Source: CAVTTH01 sp963737545 (GTDB taxonomy: Bacteria > Verrucomicrobiota > Verrucomicrobiia > Chthoniobacterales > UBA10450). Taken from it: a DNA stretch of 64,000 bases. The notes beneath the pieces were generated by a model that worked only from the letters and a program-made list of their open reading frames with translations, did not search any database and was not told the DNA's origin. The position numbers and the translations under genes are program-made. Within the stretch, counting starts at the first letter, position 1. Each line of letters starts with the position of its first letter. Below are positions 1 to 7,025 of the stretch, piece by piece. The stretch covers positions 124,001-188,000 of the forward strand of contig CAVTTH010000003.1 in NCBI GenBank assembly GCA_963737545.1, written 5' to 3'.

Positions 1-502
1 CTCGTTTCCCTGATTTTTCGTTGTTTGCATCCACGGTTCGACTCGCCGCCCAGCGTTCCTCGATTTCTTTGCGCAGATTCAGGTTTTCATTCTTCAAGCG
101 GGTAACTTCAGCGCGCGTCACCACCGAATCGCCGGATAACGTCGTCATCAAAGTGACCTCATCGCGTTTCATGAAATTCTTCGCGTCAGCGGCGTGTGAA
201 CCATTCGGTGCGAGAATCAGATAACGTTTGAAATGATGGAGGGCATGGAGCGGATCGTTCATCTTGTCATCGTAGAGGAGCGCAAGTTGATAGTGCACGT
301 CGGCCGACTGCGCCGTTCCATCGAGCGCAGCTTCGTAGCGACCGATTGCACTATTGTAGTCGCCATCGGCCGCCTTGGCTTCCGCTTCCTTTACGAGTTG
401 GGCAGTACGCGAGGTCGTCATTCGCTCGCAACCGATGACGCTAACGAACAGGAATAACGCAAGACAAATTCGAAGGGTGCTTGATTTGTCAGACGGCCAC
501 AT
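1..502 (-). CDS. TPR-type lipoprotein, 3' end cut by window edge
   Basis: Open frame on the minus strand from ATG at 502 to the left edge with no stop, so at least 167 residues and C-terminally incomplete. The first 25 residues form a lipoprotein signal (hydrophobic LRICLALFLFVSV followed by lipobox-like VIGC), so the mature protein is probably a lipid-anchored envelope protein. Residues about 35-105 (AEAKAADGDYNSAIGRYEAAL, then ALHHFKRYLILAPNG) read as tetratricopeptide-like helices for protein-protein contacts. After about residue 130 it becomes charged and coiled-coil-like (VTRLKNENLNLRKEIEERW). It is divergent from the gene starting near 520. No specific function can be assigned. Confidence 0.75.
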   Translation of the reverse strand, partial: MWPSDKSSTLRICLALFLFVSVIGCERMTTSRTAQLVKEAEAKAADGDYNSAIGRYEAALDGTAQSADVHYQLALLYDDKMNDPLHALHHFKRYLILAPNGSHAADAKNFMKRDEVTLMTTLSGDSVVTRAEVTRLKNENLNLRKEIEERWAASRTVDANNEKSGKR

Positions 503-519
503 CATGCCAATCTGCTTAC

Positions 520-1095
520 GTGATCGTCCGGGTCGTTCAAATATTTTCCGCGACAATCCTGCTCGCCTCGGCCCGGGCCGAAACAGCTTCTCTCACGATG
601 GGCGAAACCTACCGCCTAGTTTTTAATGACGTTGATCGAAATCAAATCTCCACAGCTGATGGCCATGTCACACTCGTCATCGTTACGACCAAGCAAGATC
701 AGGACAAAGCACGCGCTTTCGGGGATCGCGTCCCCGACACATACATCGGCAACGACAAATATCGTTTTCTCACGGTGATAAATTTCCAGGGCAAGATCCA
801 TCCTGGGTTTCGAACACTCGCCACCGCCATTGTCCGCCATCGCCTCAACCTGGAGGCGAAGCGAATTCAACCCAGATATTCAAACGCGCATTTGACCCGC
901 GACCCACGCCGCGACTTGTTCGCGGTGGCCGACTTCGACGGGATTGCCGTCAATCAGTTGGGCATCCCTTTGTCGGCGGCAGAATTCACCGCTTTTCTTT
1001 TTGATGGCGATGGCCGCCTTCTTCGTCACTGGCACAACGTGCCGACTCAATCCGAACTCGGCGAAGGACTCGCGGCAGCAAAGCCGCGCAGTTAG
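520..1095 (+). CDS. Secreted thioredoxin-fold-like protein
   Basis: About 191 residues from GTG 520, which gives a clean signal peptide (IVRVVQIFSATILLASARA, cleavage before ETAS). An upstream in-frame TTG at 481 would lengthen the N-terminus and overlap the divergent lipoprotein gene, so 520 is preferred. The body contains VTLVIVTTKQDQDKARAFGD near the N-terminus and a C-terminal TAFLFDGDGRLLRHWHN strand-turn-strand typical of peroxiredoxin/YtfJ-like periplasmic thioredoxin folds. No CxxC redox pair is visible, so redox activity is not supported. Its stop overlaps the stop of the convergent moeB-like gene by 4 bases. The family call is inference from fold-like patterns. Confidence 0.7.
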   Translation: MIVRVVQIFSATILLASARAETASLTMGETYRLVFNDVDRNQISTADGHVTLVIVTTKQDQDKARAFGDRVPDTYIGNDKYRFLTVINFQGKIHPGFRTLATAIVRHRLNLEAKRIQPRYSNAHLTRDPRRDLFAVADFDGIAVNQLGIPLSAAEFTAFLFDGDGRLLRHWHNVPTQSELGEGLAAAKPRS

Positions 1096-2279
1096 TATTT
1101 TGGGACGTCGGGATCAATCTCGTCCGACCACGCGTCAATTCCGCCATCGAGATTTCGAACGTTCGCGAACCCCTGTCCCTGCAATAGCTGCACGGCGCGT
1201 GCGCTCCGGAAACCGCTATGGCAGTGGACAATGATTTCGTCGCTTTGGCCGAGTTCATCGACGCGATCAAGAATTTCACCGAGCGGAATCAGCCTGGCGC
1301 CATCGATCCGAGCGATCTCAGCTTCGTGCGCTTCCCGCACGTCGAGCAAGATGAAGCGCTCGCGCGTATCCATCTTTTGCTTCAATTCGTGGACGGTTAT
1401 CGACTCAACGTTATCACTGCTTTCTGCGGGAGCCGGACGCGTGATTCCGCAAAAGTTTTCGTAATCAATCGGCACCGAGATGGTCGGATTTTCTCCGCAC
1501 ACCGGACATGCCGGGTCGCGCCGGACCTTGAACTCACGGAAGCGCATCGCCGATGCGTCAAAGTGCAGCAGCCGGCCGATAAGTGTTTCGCCCACACCGA
1601 TGATGAGCTTGATCGCCTCAAGCGCCTGCATCGTTCCAATAATTCCCGGGAGCACACCAAGCACTCCGGCTTCCGCGCAACTGGGAGCAGCGCCCGGCGG
1701 AGGCGGCTCGGGGAAAAGACAGCGGTAACACGGACCGCCGAGATGCGGAGCGAATACGCTGGCCTGGCCATCGAAACGAAAGACCGATCCGTAGATGTTT
1801 GGTTTGCGGGCGAAGACGCAAACGTCATTTGAAAGATATCGCGTCGGGAAATTGTCGGACCCATCGATGACCAGATCGTACGACGCAATGATTTCCTGCG
1901 CGTTCTCGCTTGTGAAACGACTTTCGTGCAAGACAACCTCCGCGCTTGGGTTGATGTCTTTAATTCTCCTCGCTGCCACTTCCAGTTTCTTTTCTCCGAC
2001 ATCGTTCGTTCCGTAAAGAATCTGCCGTTGCAGATTCGACAGATCCACGCGGTCGAAATCGACAAACCCGATCGTGCCGACGCCGGCTGCTGCCAGGTAG
2101 AGCGACGAGGGCGACCCAAGCCCACCGGCGCCGAGGCACAAAATGCGTGCCGCTTTCAAACGCTTTTGTCCCGCCACACCGATCTCCGGCAGAATGAGAT
2201 GCCGGGAATAACGCGCGTGATCGTCCGCGCTCAGAACGATCCGCGAGAGTCGATCCTCGTCGATGATGCTTTTATTCAT
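1092..2279 (-). CDS. moeB: MoeB/ThiF-type adenylyltransferase with C-terminal rhodanese domain
   Basis: 395 residues. E1-like enzymes of this family adenylate the C-terminal glycine of a small sulfur carrier (MoaD or ThiS); the rhodanese domain can then supply persulfide sulfur, as in eukaryotic MOCS3. Visible: nucleotide-binding GAGGLGSPSSLYLAAAGVG at about 50-68, the DRVDLSNLQRQ motif at about 76-86, and the active-site region CAEAGVLGVLPG. Two CxxC-type zinc pairs are YRCLFPEPP and CPVCG. The rhodanese region covers about 290-395 with the loop HCHSGFRSARA carrying the active-site cysteine. It follows the sulfotransferase gene with a 4-base stop/start overlap, so the two are probably translated together. 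Whether the partner carrier is MoaD, ThiS or another is not shown here. Confidence 0.93.
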   Translation of the reverse strand: MNKSIIDEDRLSRIVLSADDHARYSRHLILPEIGVAGQKRLKAARILCLGAGGLGSPSSLYLAAAGVGTIGFVDFDRVDLSNLQRQILYGTNDVGEKKLEVAARRIKDINPSAEVVLHESRFTSENAQEIIASYDLVIDGSDNFPTRYLSNDVCVFARKPNIYGSVFRFDGQASVFAPHLGGPCYRCLFPEPPPPGAAPSCAEAGVLGVLPGIIGTMQALEAIKLIIGVGETLIGRLLHFDASAMRFREFKVRRDPACPVCGENPTISVPIDYENFCGITRPAPAESSDNVESITVHELKQKMDTRERFILLDVREAHEAEIARIDGARLIPLGEILDRVDELGQSDEIIVHCHSGFRSARAVQLLQGQGFANVRNLDGGIDAWSDEIDPDVPKY

Positions 2280-3055
2280 GTCGAAGCGCTGAGTGCTTTG
2301 ATTGATTCCAAGCCTCGCTTTCGAAGAGCCACGTCAAGTGTGGCATTGTCAAAATCATATCCAAAAGCCTGAATGTCGTCGCGATAGACTTCTCGCACGA
2401 TCTTCTCGGTCGTGCCGGAATAGTATTGTCTGTAATCGTCTCCCTTGTTCGCGGTCCTGTTGACCGTTTCTAATCGGCGTTCAATCCCAAGTCTTTCCGC
2501 AACGGCAGCGAAATCGTTCGGCAAATTCTCGAAGTATCCAACAAAATCGACTAACGGATGCAAGCATCGTGGCCGGCAAAGGAACCGCACCTGCGGTCGA
2601 AAATGCAGGCTCTTTTCTACATTCTTCTTCTTAAGCCAGCCGGTGACGAAGTGCTCAAAATCGTCAAAAGACGAAAGATGTTTCTCTGACCAGAGCCGGT
2701 CGGACTCATGCACACCTCCCTGTTTCAAAAAGAGATAGGCCGAGACGAGACGGTCCCACGGATTCCGGACAAAGGTGAACTTAAAGAGGTCCTCAAACTC
2801 CCTTTCGCTAAAGGCCAGCATGTAATCCAGGATCGTCGCGTGGTCGCTCGTCCGTTCTCCGAACAAACTTTTTGTCACTGCGACGCCGGCACATTTTGGG
2901 ATATGAACGAACAGGCAATGGTGCCGAATCAGCGGCGCTAGCGAATTCCGCGTCGCCTGCAACCTGCGGTAAGGCGCGGGCCGAAAGCTGCCATAACAAG
3001 AGCGTCGAAAATCGTGGGGGAGAAACCACAACATTTTTTTTGCGATCTTTCTCAC
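2276..3055 (-). CDS. Sulfotransferase family protein
   Basis: 259 residues. Members of this family move the sulfuryl group from PAPS to carbohydrate or other acceptors. The N-terminal FVHIPKCAGVAVTKSLF (about 49-65) is the 5'-phosphosulfate-binding loop, and FVRNPWDRLVSAY (about 95-107) is the 3'-phosphate-binding motif. This pair is diagnostic of the Golgi-type/Sulfotransfer_2 group also found in bacterial surface-glycan loci. No convincing signal peptide or membrane segment is seen, so it is probably cytoplasmic. Its stop overlaps the start of the MoeB-rhodanese gene (ATGA), which may reflect a shared sulfur-related role, although no PAPS-synthesis gene is in the window. The acceptor is unknown. 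Confidence 0.88.
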   Translation of the reverse strand: MRKIAKKMLWFLPHDFRRSCYGSFRPAPYRRLQATRNSLAPLIRHHCLFVHIPKCAGVAVTKSLFGERTSDHATILDYMLAFSEREFEDLFKFTFVRNPWDRLVSAYLFLKQGGVHESDRLWSEKHLSSFDDFEHFVTGWLKKKNVEKSLHFRPQVRFLCRPRCLHPLVDFVGYFENLPNDFAAVAERLGIERRLETVNRTANKGDDYRQYYSGTTEKIVREVYRDDIQAFGYDFDNATLDVALRKRGLESIKALSAST

Positions 3056-3116
3056 AAATTATCCGTCCCGGAAGTGCCGGCGGCAGCGGCGTATCTCACA
3101 ATGTCCACAATGTCAT

Positions 3117-3506
3117 TTACGATTTCACCAGCAACCAATCGATTCCTACAATGCGCTGGCCTTCGAAACGCTTCACCGATCTTGGAAATGTGAGATACCG
3201 TGCGGTCTTGTCTTTGTGGAAACCGACAACGCCAAATTCGGTCCCGGTCTGACTCGCTCTGATGGTCATGACGCGATTGTTTTTTAACATCGCCTGAAAG
3301 GGCCGGTCCGCATTCGGTTTCAGCCAAAGAGTATGAATCTCCGGTTGCCCGGATGTGTCGACCACCACGCGAAAACGCGTTGTTTTCACTTTCAACAATT
3401 TCACCGGCGTCTGCTGTAGCTTGTAGGGAAAGCTGCTTCCAATTCCTTCCGTTTCTAAAATCGGGAAGCTAACAGCTTCCCCTGCAATTCGCTGAATCGT
3501 CAGCAA
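3117..3506 (-). CDS. Small hypothetical protein, start uncertain
   Basis: The 3' two thirds (about 3117-3400) read like a real gene: normal codon use and a sensible sequence (TRFRVVVDTSGQPEIHTLWL, then MTIRASQTGTEFGVVGF and GQRIVGIDWLLVKS). The frame stays open back to 3695, but that upstream part runs straight through the SRP RNA and its U-tract, so it cannot all be coding. The TTG at 3506 is the first start after the RNA; a later start is equally possible because an 8-base-arm hairpin (3464-3482) sits in the proposed N-terminus. No family is recognised. It could also be the remnant of a longer gene. Confidence 0.4.
   Translation of the reverse strand: MLTIQRIAGEAVSFPILETEGIGSSFPYKLQQTPVKLLKVKTTRFRVVVDTSGQPEIHTLWLKPNADRPFQAMLKNNRVMTIRASQTGTEFGVVGFHKDKTARYLTFPRSVKRFEGQRIVGIDWLLVKS
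3464..3482. repeat. Perfect short hairpin (REP-like)
   Basis: Arms GGGAAGCT and AGCTTCCC separated by three bases. Similar compact palindromes built on AAGC/GCTT or AGGC/GCCT occur at 30337-30356, so this looks like one of a family of small intergenic palindromes. It falls between the SRP RNA and the confidently coding part of the downstream small gene. Confidence 0.5.
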
Positions 3507-3508
3507 CC

Positions 3509-3578
3509 AAAAAAAAGTCCGCCAGAGAACTACGGCAAAGCGGATCAGACTACCGTTGCTGCATTCCTGCTCTGGCGG
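3509..3578 (-). terminator. U-tract terminator behind SRP RNA, stem shared with the RNA
   Basis: On the minus strand CTCTGGCGG (3527-3519) is followed by AC and eight T (3516-3509), which looks like intrinsic termination. The only perfect partner for the 3' arm is CCGCCAGAG at 3578-3570, which lies inside the SRP RNA core. The terminator stem would therefore compete with the functional RNA fold. Confidence 0.55.
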
Positions 3579-3606
3579 GGTTCGTAAGTCCGCAGTCCAT
3601 AGCCCC
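3517..3606 (-). ncRNA. ffs: Signal recognition particle RNA, small bacterial type
   Basis: The minus strand carries the SRP domain IV signature: CGAACCCCGCCAG on the 5' side, a GCA-GGAA-TGC hairpin with the GGAA tetraloop, then the 3' internal-loop AGCA followed by ACGGTA. GCGGA (5') pairs with TCCGC (3') to close the outer helix. This RNA binds Ffh and targets membrane and secretory proteins to the translocon. The 5' end is approximate; the 3' end is set by the run of eight T. It lies about 90 bases downstream of rpmI on the same strand. The call rests on the conserved core recognised by eye; a covariance search against the small bacterial SRP model would confirm it. Confidence 0.8.
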
Positions 3607-3691
3607 TGACGGAAACGAAACTTCGCGAAGTCCAGTGTGGACGCAATGACCTTTTCACTCCGGCGTATCGCGCCGGCATCGCCGCGCCAGC

Positions 3692-3901
3692 TCAAGCGAA
3701 CGGCATGTTCGCCTTGATTCGCGCCATGTCGGTGGAATGCACCAGGCCTGATTTCGCCAGGTGCCGTTTGCGCTTTGCGTTCTTGGAGGAGAGCAAATGA
3801 CGGCGGGACGCGTGCTGTCGCAACACCTTGCCCGTGCCGGTGATCTTGAAACGTTTTGAAACCGCTTTTCTGGTTTTACTGCGTGCAACGGGCTTCGGCA
3901 T
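3692..3901 (-). CDS. rpmI: 50S ribosomal protein L35
   Basis: 69 residues, normal L35 length. The sequence has the hallmark KTRKAVSKRFKITGTGKVLR near the N-terminus followed by RRHLLSSKNAKRKRHL and a C-terminal DMARIKANMPFA. L35 is a small basic protein of the large ribosomal subunit. In most bacteria rpmI sits between infC and rplT. Here neither neighbour is present: upstream is the divergent NADH dehydrogenase and downstream the SRP RNA, so regulation by the usual L20/IF3 leader is not expected. Confidence 0.95.
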   Translation of the reverse strand: MPKPVARSKTRKAVSKRFKITGTGKVLRQHASRRHLLSSKNAKRKRHLAKSGLVHSTDMARIKANMPFA

Positions 3902-4018
3902 AAGGCGCGAAAGATAGATGAGATTCGTTGGGTGACAACCCCGAATGCCTTCGGGCTACAACCGCAAACGAAAAACAAATCTCTGGCTTCGCTTTTCGTT
4001 CTCGGAACATTGTTGCTC

Positions 4019-5299
4019 ATGGGAACCGTTTCGACGTCGCTTCCGCATGTCGTGATCGTGGGCGGTGGTTTTGGAGGCCTCGAAGCCGCCAAAATGCTCG
4101 GCGGGAAAGCGGTCCGGGTAACCGTGATCGATCGCACCAATTATTACCTTTTTCAGCCTCTGCTGTATCAAGTCGCCACCGCCGCGCTGTCTCCAGCCGA
4201 TATCGCAGCTCCCGTGCGCGCAATCCTGAGCAAATTCCAGAACATCGAGGTGCAGCTCGCGGAAGTGACGTCGGTTGACGTTGCGAACAAGAAAGTCAAA
4301 ACCGCCGAGGCTGAAATTGCTTACGATTACCTGATCCTCGCGACCGGCGCTCGCCATTCTTATTTCGGTCACAATGAATGGGAGCGTTTGGCGCCGGGAT
4401 TGAAGAGCCTGGAAGACGCCATCGAAGTTCGCCGTCGCATCCTCCTGGCGTTCGAGTACGCCGAAAAGATTTCCGACGAAAAAGCAAGAAAAGCGGCCAT
4501 GACTTTTGTGATCATCGGCGGCGGACCGACCGGCGTGGAAATGGCGGGAGCGATCGCCGAGATCGCCCGTTACACGTTGAGCAAGGATTTCCGTCATATC
4601 GATCCTTCGCATGCGCGCATTGTGCTGATTGAGGGCGAGCCACGCATTCTCGCCTCATTCCCGGAAGATCTTTCCGCCAGCGCGTTGAAACAACTGACCG
4701 ATCTCGGAGTGGAAGTTCGGACCGGCGTGCACGCCACCAACTTGACAGAGCAGGGACTCGTGGTCGGGAGCGAATTCATCCCGTGCCGGGTGAAAATCTG
4801 GGCCGCTGGTAACAACGCTTCCCCTGTTGGAAAGACGCTCGGAGTTCCGGCAGATCGCGTGGGCCGCGTTGTCGTGAACAACGACCTAACGATTCCGATG
4901 CATCCGGAGGTGCAGGTCATCGGCGATCTGGCAAACTTTCCCCATCGCGATGGAAAGCCGTTGCCGGGAGTTTCACCGGTCGCCATGCAGCAGGGTCGCC
5001 ATGCCGGGCGCAACGTCCTCGCCATGATCGATGGGAGAAAACCTCAACGCTTTTGGTATTGGGATAAAGGCAACATGGCTACGATCGGGCGAAACAAAGC
5101 GGTGGCTGACTTGCGTTTTGTTCACTTCAGCGGTTTTCCCGCGTGGCTCGCGTGGCTGTTTATCCACGTGCTGTTTCTGGTCGGCTTTCGCAACCGGCTC
5201 GCAGTGCTACTGCAATGGGCCTGGTCCTATTTCACCTTCAACAAAGGCGCGCGCCTGATCACGCGGAACTTCCAATCCGAGACGCGACCACCGGCGTGA
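4019..5299 (+). CDS. ndh: Type II NADH dehydrogenase (NDH-2)
   Basis: 426 residues from ATG 4019. The open frame extends back to 3932, but that part translates an intergenic-repeat-like stretch, and starting at 4019 places the FAD motif at the normal distance from the N-terminus. NDH-2 is a membrane-associated flavoprotein that passes electrons from NADH to quinone without pumping protons. Visible: VVIVGGGFGGLEAAKML (FAD-binding dinucleotide fold), YYLFQPLLYQVATAALSPADIA typical of NDH-2, a second fold VIIGGGPTGVEMAGAIAE for NADH, and VIGDLA before the quinone-site segment PVAMQQGRHAGRN. The C-terminus (PAWLAWLFIHVLFLVGFRNR) is the amphipathic/hydrophobic membrane anchor. Divergent from rpmI. 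Confidence 0.93.
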   Translation: MGTVSTSLPHVVIVGGGFGGLEAAKMLGGKAVRVTVIDRTNYYLFQPLLYQVATAALSPADIAAPVRAILSKFQNIEVQLAEVTSVDVANKKVKTAEAEIAYDYLILATGARHSYFGHNEWERLAPGLKSLEDAIEVRRRILLAFEYAEKISDEKARKAAMTFVIIGGGPTGVEMAGAIAEIARYTLSKDFRHIDPSHARIVLIEGEPRILASFPEDLSASALKQLTDLGVEVRTGVHATNLTEQGLVVGSEFIPCRVKIWAAGNNASPVGKTLGVPADRVGRVVVNNDLTIPMHPEVQVIGDLANFPHRDGKPLPGVSPVAMQQGRHAGRNVLAMIDGRKPQRFWYWDKGNMATIGRNKAVADLRFVHFSGFPAWLAWLFIHVLFLVGFRNRLAVLLQWAWSYFTFNKGARLITRNFQSETRPPA

Positions 5300-5355
5300 G
5301 AGGCATTGATATTTTCGATCGCTCGTGATCGCAAAAGCGAATCGCTAAATTCGTT

Positions 5356-5784
5356 TTGAAAACCGCGCCGGATATCACCGTTCGCAATTTGCAGCGTGCA
5401 GTTGAGGTCAATCTCGCCGGTCTCCAGAAATTCGGCCGGCGCGCGCTAAATCGATGTCTCGCACTGCCGAAGAGGAAAAGCGTTCTCTCCGGGCTGGCGG
5501 CCGTTGATATTCTACTGATTTCAGACCGGCGCATCGCCGGTCTGCATCGACGTTTCCAAAAGATCGCGGGCCCAACGGATGTTATCACTTTTCACCATGG
5601 TGAGATTTTCATCAGCGCACAAACCGCACAACGCCACGCTGCAGAATTTGGAACTTCAACCAATCGGGAAATCGAACTTTATTTGCTCCACGGCCTCCTC
5701 CATCTGCACGGCTTTGATGACAAGACCGCGGCGGACAAGCGTCGGATGAACGCAGTCCAAAGCAAGATCCTGCGCACGCTCTAG
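5356..5784 (+). CDS. ybeY: Endoribonuclease YbeY
   Basis: 142 residues from TTG 5356, 56 bases after ndh. YbeY is a zinc-dependent RNase involved in 16S rRNA maturation and ribosome quality control. The signature region is ELYLLHGLLHLHGFDD near residue 110-125, preceded by GPTDVITFHHGEIFISAQTA (usually TDVLSFP...GDI). The canonical metal triad is H-x3-H-x5-H; here the third position is Asp (HGFDD), so one ligand is changed. The rest of the family pattern is intact, and Asp can bind zinc, so activity is likely but not proven. The N-terminal start is somewhat uncertain because only a TTG is available. Confidence 0.88.
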   Translation: MKTAPDITVRNLQRAVEVNLAGLQKFGRRALNRCLALPKRKSVLSGLAAVDILLISDRRIAGLHRRFQKIAGPTDVITFHHGEIFISAQTAQRHAAEFGTSTNREIELYLLHGLLHLHGFDDKTAADKRRMNAVQSKILRTL

Positions 5785-5787
5785 CTG

Positions 5788-5825
5788 GCAGGTGTCCCAG
5801 GCCAAAATGCCCGTCGGACGCCTGC
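5788..5825. repeat. Imperfect hairpin downstream of ybeY
   Basis: GCAGGTGTCC at 5788-5797 and GGACGCCTGC at 5816-5825 form a 10-base stem with one G-U-type mismatch. It starts right after the ybeY stop. No T-run follows, so it is either an RNA stabiliser or a REP-like element rather than a classic terminator. Confidence 0.45.
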
Positions 5826-5979
5826 GAAATCGCTTTCACCGCAGGGCGACCCTGTTGAATCGAGGGGATCGTGTGATAGCGTGAGATTCATGAGCTGGCA
5901 GCCGCGGCAGGGTGGTGGGCATGTCGCGTTCTGGGAGATTCGCTGTGCGGTGAAAGGTTTCCCGGCAGGCCCTTACGCC

Positions 5980-6273
5980 ATGGGGAACGCGCTGGAGAAC
6001 CCCACCCTGGAAGAAGAAACTCGGACAAGCCATGAATTGGATACTCCGTGGCAGGTGGTGGTGCACAACGATCCGGTCAATCTCATGACCTATGTGACGA
6101 TGGTTTTCCAAAAGGTCTTCGGCTTCCCACGGGAAAAAGCAGAGAAACACATGCTCGAGGTTCACCGGCAAGGCCGCTCGATTTTATGGAGCGGCGTGCG
6201 GGAACGGGCGGAGTTGTACGTGCAGCAACTTCACGGTTACCTGCTTCTCGCCACGATCGAACGGGTTAGTTGA
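5980..6273 (+). CDS. clpS: ATP-dependent Clp protease adaptor ClpS
   Basis: 97 residues from ATG 5980; the open frame reaches back to a GTG at 5881, but the extra 33 residues have no family match and the shorter form fits the usual 90-105. ClpS delivers N-degron substrates to ClpA/ClpC for degradation. Visible: PWQVVVHNDPVNLMTYV (the ND-P segment lines the N-end-rule pocket), VFQKVFGFPREKAEKHMLEVH, and a C-terminal helix ending LLLATIE. The flavour (NLMTYVTMVFQ) is closer to actinobacterial ClpS than to the enterobacterial form. One base separates it from the DUF2017-like gene, indicating an operon. Confidence 0.92.
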   Translation: MGNALENPTLEEETRTSHELDTPWQVVVHNDPVNLMTYVTMVFQKVFGFPREKAEKHMLEVHRQGRSILWSGVRERAELYVQQLHGYLLLATIERVS

Positions 6274-6274
6274 T

Positions 6275-6766
6275 ATGGAGTTTTGCCGCCAAGGTGATTC
6301 GCTGGAAATCTCGGAAGTGGATCCATTCCTCGCTGAGTTGCTCCGTCAGATCCCGGAGAGCACGAAACCGGAGGGCACCGAGGCTGCGGAGAAACGTCTC
6401 TTCAGCGCTCCGGCGCACCCGGATCTGAGCGACGTTTGCGCGGAGTGGAAAGTGTATGTCGAACCGGAATTGCGGCGGCTCTTCCGGACCGCCACCGAAA
6501 CCGTCGCCACCGATCTGCAGCAGCTGAATGGCAGCGAAAAACCATTTGCCAATTGCACGCTCAGAATTCCCACGGCCCACGCTGAGGCCTGGCTGAGCGC
6601 CCTCAATCAAGCACGTTTGGTGATCGCCGCGAAATACGGTTTCAATGAAGGCGAACTGTGCGATCACTACCGCTCGCCGATCGGCTCGCGTCGCGACCTC
6701 AGCTTATTCCAGGTAAACTTCTATGGATTTCTTCAAGAATTTATCCTGCGGGAGATGGACGTTTGA
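6275..6766 (+). CDS. DUF2017-like protein, partner of ClpS
   Basis: 163 residues, start one base after the clpS stop. The region LRIPTAHAEAWLSALNQARLVIAAKYGF matches the pattern of DUF2017, a helical family of unknown function almost always encoded next to clpS in Actinobacteria. The N-terminal half has an acidic helix (EVDPFLAELLRQIPES). The C-terminus (LSLFQVNFYGFLQEFILREMDV) is hydrophobic-helical and overlaps the end of the convergent anti-sigma gene by 26 bases. Its placement suggests a role in N-degron proteolysis, but this is inferred only from gene neighbourhood. Confidence 0.75.
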   Translation: MEFCRQGDSLEISEVDPFLAELLRQIPESTKPEGTEAAEKRLFSAPAHPDLSDVCAEWKVYVEPELRRLFRTATETVATDLQQLNGSEKPFANCTLRIPTAHAEAWLSALNQARLVIAAKYGFNEGELCDHYRSPIGSRRDLSLFQVNFYGFLQEFILREMDV

Positions 6767-7025
6767 TTTCGACGGGCGAATGCGTGCTTCCTTCGGTTTT
6801 GCGCTTTCGCACCATCGACATCAGGCGCTCCTTCAGCGCCTCGGATGACTTTGCCGGCTTGAGGCTAAGCGCAAATGCCTCATGCAAGGCATAGCATTCC
6901 CCAATAAAATCCTCGGCTTTTTGTCCGAACTTTTTTCGAGCTCGTTCGAATTCCTTCAATTCGGTCGCTTCCAGCGCACCGATCACGTAAAGGCGGGCGT
7001 GATTCTGGAACTCTTCAAAGTTCAT
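6741..7025 (-). CDS. Anti-sigma factor, RskA N-terminal-like
   Basis: 94 residues. The pattern HARLYVIGALEATELKEFE at residues 9-27 is the start of the RskA/anti-sigma-domain family, which binds and silences an ECF sigma factor. It has no membrane segment, so it would be a soluble anti-sigma rather than the usual membrane-bound one, unless a separate partner exists. The start lies inside the sigma gene (11-base overlap) behind a strong Shine-Dalgarno sequence, so the two are made together. A single Cys (GECYALHE) is present but no zinc-binding HxxxCxxC motif. Confidence 0.75.
   Translation of the reverse strand: MNFEEFQNHARLYVIGALEATELKEFERARKKFGQKAEDFIGECYALHEAFALSLKPAKSSEALKERLMSMVRKRKTEGSTHSPVEIKRPSPAG

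Noticed and set aside
3052..3327. 91-residue minus-strand frame overlapping the sulfotransferase start
   Set aside because: It lies in another frame of the hypothetical gene at 3117 and has shadow-like composition.
3507..3695. N-terminal extension of the small hypothetical protein up to the rpmI stop (4-base overlap)
   Set aside because: The stretch is the SRP RNA and its U-tract; the overlap with rpmI is chance.
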